Below, one piece after another: positions 62,784 through 64,000 of a DNA stretch of 64,000 bases. Position 1 is the stretch's first letter, and every line of letters starts with the position of its first letter. Both the position numbers and the translations under genes were made by a program. The notes beneath the pieces were generated by a model. It saw only the letters and a program-made list of their open reading frames with translations. It did not search any database and had not been told where the DNA came from. Source of the stretch: Dokdonella_A sp049583635 (GTDB taxonomy: Bacteria; Pseudomonadota; Gammaproteobacteria; Xanthomonadales; Rhodanobacteraceae); NCBI GenBank assembly GCA_049583635.1, contig JBAUWF010000102.1:1-64000 (forward strand), in the 5' to 3' direction.

Positions 62784-64000
62784 TGCGCGCCTCCTTGGGA
62801 ACCACTGCGGGCTTGCTGTCGGCGTATTTCTTCAGCAGCGCCTGGAATGCGGGTGTCTTGCGGATCGGGTCCAGACTGGGATCGATCCAGAGCATGACCG
62901 GAGAGTAGTACCTGCCGATACCGGGCATGGTCAGCGCACGGGACAGCAGGGAAACGGCTCGAGCCGCGCGGCCGGCCATCGCGTAACCCTGTGCCGCCGT
63001 CAGGACTGTGAAGGGTCGCTCGCTGAGGTCCCTGGACGCCTCCGCAGCGGCCAGCATGGCCTTGATGGATGTCATCGCGTCCCGAGTCTTGCCGAGGATC
63101 AGTTGTGCGGTGGCCATGGCGGACAGGGTCCGCGAGGCCTGCCCGGGATGACCGCCCTGCCCCTGTAGCAGGGCACGCAACCCGGGCAATGCACTGGAGG
63201 CGTACGTCCGTGCCCGGGGCATGTCTCCGGCCGACTGATACAGCCCCGCCAGCTCCATGTCCTTGCCACCAGGGTAGTAGCTCATCAACGAGTCGGGGAG
63301 GGTCTTGACCAGGGCAATGGCCTGGTCGTACTCGCGATGATCGGCCAGGAAGATGGATCGTCCCAATCCCGGGAGGTCACCCGGTCCCTTCATCTCGGCG
63401 ATGGAACGCTCCACGTTGCCCGTGGAGAGCATGATGCAGCTGGCATACCCGTAGCGAACATCAGCGTTGTCCGGCTGCAGGGCGATTGCGTTGCGAAAGA
63501 TCGTTGCGGCTTCGTCGTAGTTTCCTTGCGCCATGTAGATGCTACCCAGGTTGAACGGGATAACGCGGGCGTTGGGGTCGAGGGACCAGGCCTTCTGCAA
63601 GGCCTCGATGGCCTGGCTGAACTTGCCCTGGCGGTTCAATGCGTAACCGCGCGCGGCGTAGACCGCGGCATCGTTGGGCCGCAGGTGCAAGGCGGCGGCA
63701 AAGGCGTCCAGCGCCGCGCCGTAGTCGTCTTTGCCGTAATACTCGACATAGCCCATGGCAAGGTGCGATTCGGGCAGGGACGGCGCCAGCTTGAGGGCCT
63801 GTTCGGCTTGCGCGCGGGCATCGGCACTGAGCTTTCCGGCGTCTTTGCCGCCTCCGCCGTAAGAAGCCAGCAGGCTCTCGGCATGGGACAGTCCCGCTCG
63901 TGCCAGCGCAAAGCCGGGCACCCTGGACACGGCCTGACGGTACAGGTCGATCGCGCGGATCAGTCTGTTGATCGGATTGGTGGAACCCATGGCATCGATT
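62776..64000 (-). CDS. Membrane-anchored TolB-like/TPR protein, copy A, 5' end outside window
   Basis: The frame is open to base 64000, so only the TPR part and C-terminus (about 408 codons) are visible; the ATG at 63990 is internal. TPR units such as KGD/KDD-YGAALDAFAAALHLRPND and GNYDEAATIFRNAIALQPDN repeat about eight times. The end DPIRKTPAFQALLKKYAD closely matches copy C, making A and C one subtype. The missing N-terminus is expected to carry the membrane and TolB-like regions. Stop overlaps the start of copy B. Confidence 0.8.
   Translation of the reverse strand, partial: IDAMGSTNPINRLIRAIDLYRQAVSRVPGFALARAGLSHAESLLASYGGGGKDAGKLSADARAQAEQALKLAPSLPESHLAMGYVEYYGKDDYGAALDAFAAALHLRPNDAAVYAARGYALNRQGKFSQAIEALQKAWSLDPNARVIPFNLGSIYMAQGNYDEAATIFRNAIALQPDNADVRYGYASCIMLSTGNVERSIAEMKGPGDLPGLGRSIFLADHREYDQAIALVKTLPDSLMSYYPGGKDMELAGLYQSAGDMPRARTYASSALPGLRALLQGQGGHPGQASRTLSAMATAQLILGKTRDAMTSIKAMLAAAEASRDLSERPFTVLTAAQGYAMAGRAARAVSLLSRALTMPGIGRYYSPVMLWIDPSLDPIRKTPAFQALLKKYADSKPAVVPKEARSD

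Noticed and set aside
1..64000. CRISPR array, prophage or insertion sequence
   Set aside because: No regularly spaced repeats, integrase, transposase or phage structural gene was seen in any frame.

Overview
The window is a GC-rich (roughly 60 percent by eye) chromosomal segment with the gene content of a gammaproteobacterium of the Xanthomonadales, most like the Rhodanobacteraceae side of that order. This rests on the pcnB-folK-panB-panC run, divergent dapA/gcvR with a BamC-like lipoprotein, the accessory order folC-SPOR-cvpA-purF, NAD-type isocitrate dehydrogenase, ppk-ppx, and many secreted proteins of unknown function. The assignment is inferred from gene order and protein features, not from a database search. 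Apart from the last 10 kb it is a housekeeping chromosome with no prophage, insertion sequence or CRISPR.

Layout. 1-2.9 kb: NAD(P)HX repair enzyme (cut by the window edge), queG and panD. 3.0-3.2 kb: a small-RNA-sized unit with its own promoter and terminator. 3.3-7.2 kb: pcnB-folK-panB-panC (folate and pantothenate, minus strand). 7.3-11.7 kb: tRNA-Glu(CTC), ferredoxin, a bamC-like gene with dapA, gcvR and a PIN-PhoH ATPase. 11.7-18.6 kb: outer-membrane barrel, thiD, NAD-isocitrate dehydrogenase, secreted protein, glutaredoxin and a BepA-like M48 protease. 18.6-24.3 kb: ppk1 and ppx (polyphosphate), periplasmic cyclophilin and lpxH, with two palindromic repeats. 24.4-27.3 kb: three exported proteins of unknown function. 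27.6-32.8 kb: a glycosyltransferase group meeting two large membrane proteins head-on. 32.8-38.5 kb: purF, cvpA, a double-SPOR protein, folC, a rhomboid protease and an alkyltransferase-like protein. 38.6-46.4 kb: low-affinity phosphate transport (pit plus DUF47), nhaD, a CorC-type protein, exoD, trmJ and suhB. 46.5-53 kb: OmpA-type porin and a methylcitrate-cycle region (prpB, prpC, prpD) interrupted by an unknown anchored protein, a potassium-channel-like gene and a decayed glutathione S-transferase. 53.2-55.1 kb: M61 PDZ protease.

The most unusual region is 55.1-64.0 kb, all on the minus strand and running off the window. It is a tandem family of membrane-anchored proteins, each with a QRKLVQWA-type start, three membrane segments, a TolB-like domain and TPR repeats. 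Neighbouring genes overlap at their start and stop codons. Among the intact copies (62776 onward, 60969, 58858) lie a frameshifted copy (57473-55645), at least three fragments, and a second single-pass family present as one intact gene and one broken paralogue. It looks like an expanding and decaying multigene array. The molecular function is not evident from sequence.

Limits: starts were chosen by eye from ribosome-binding sites and family length; all homology statements come from recognised motifs.
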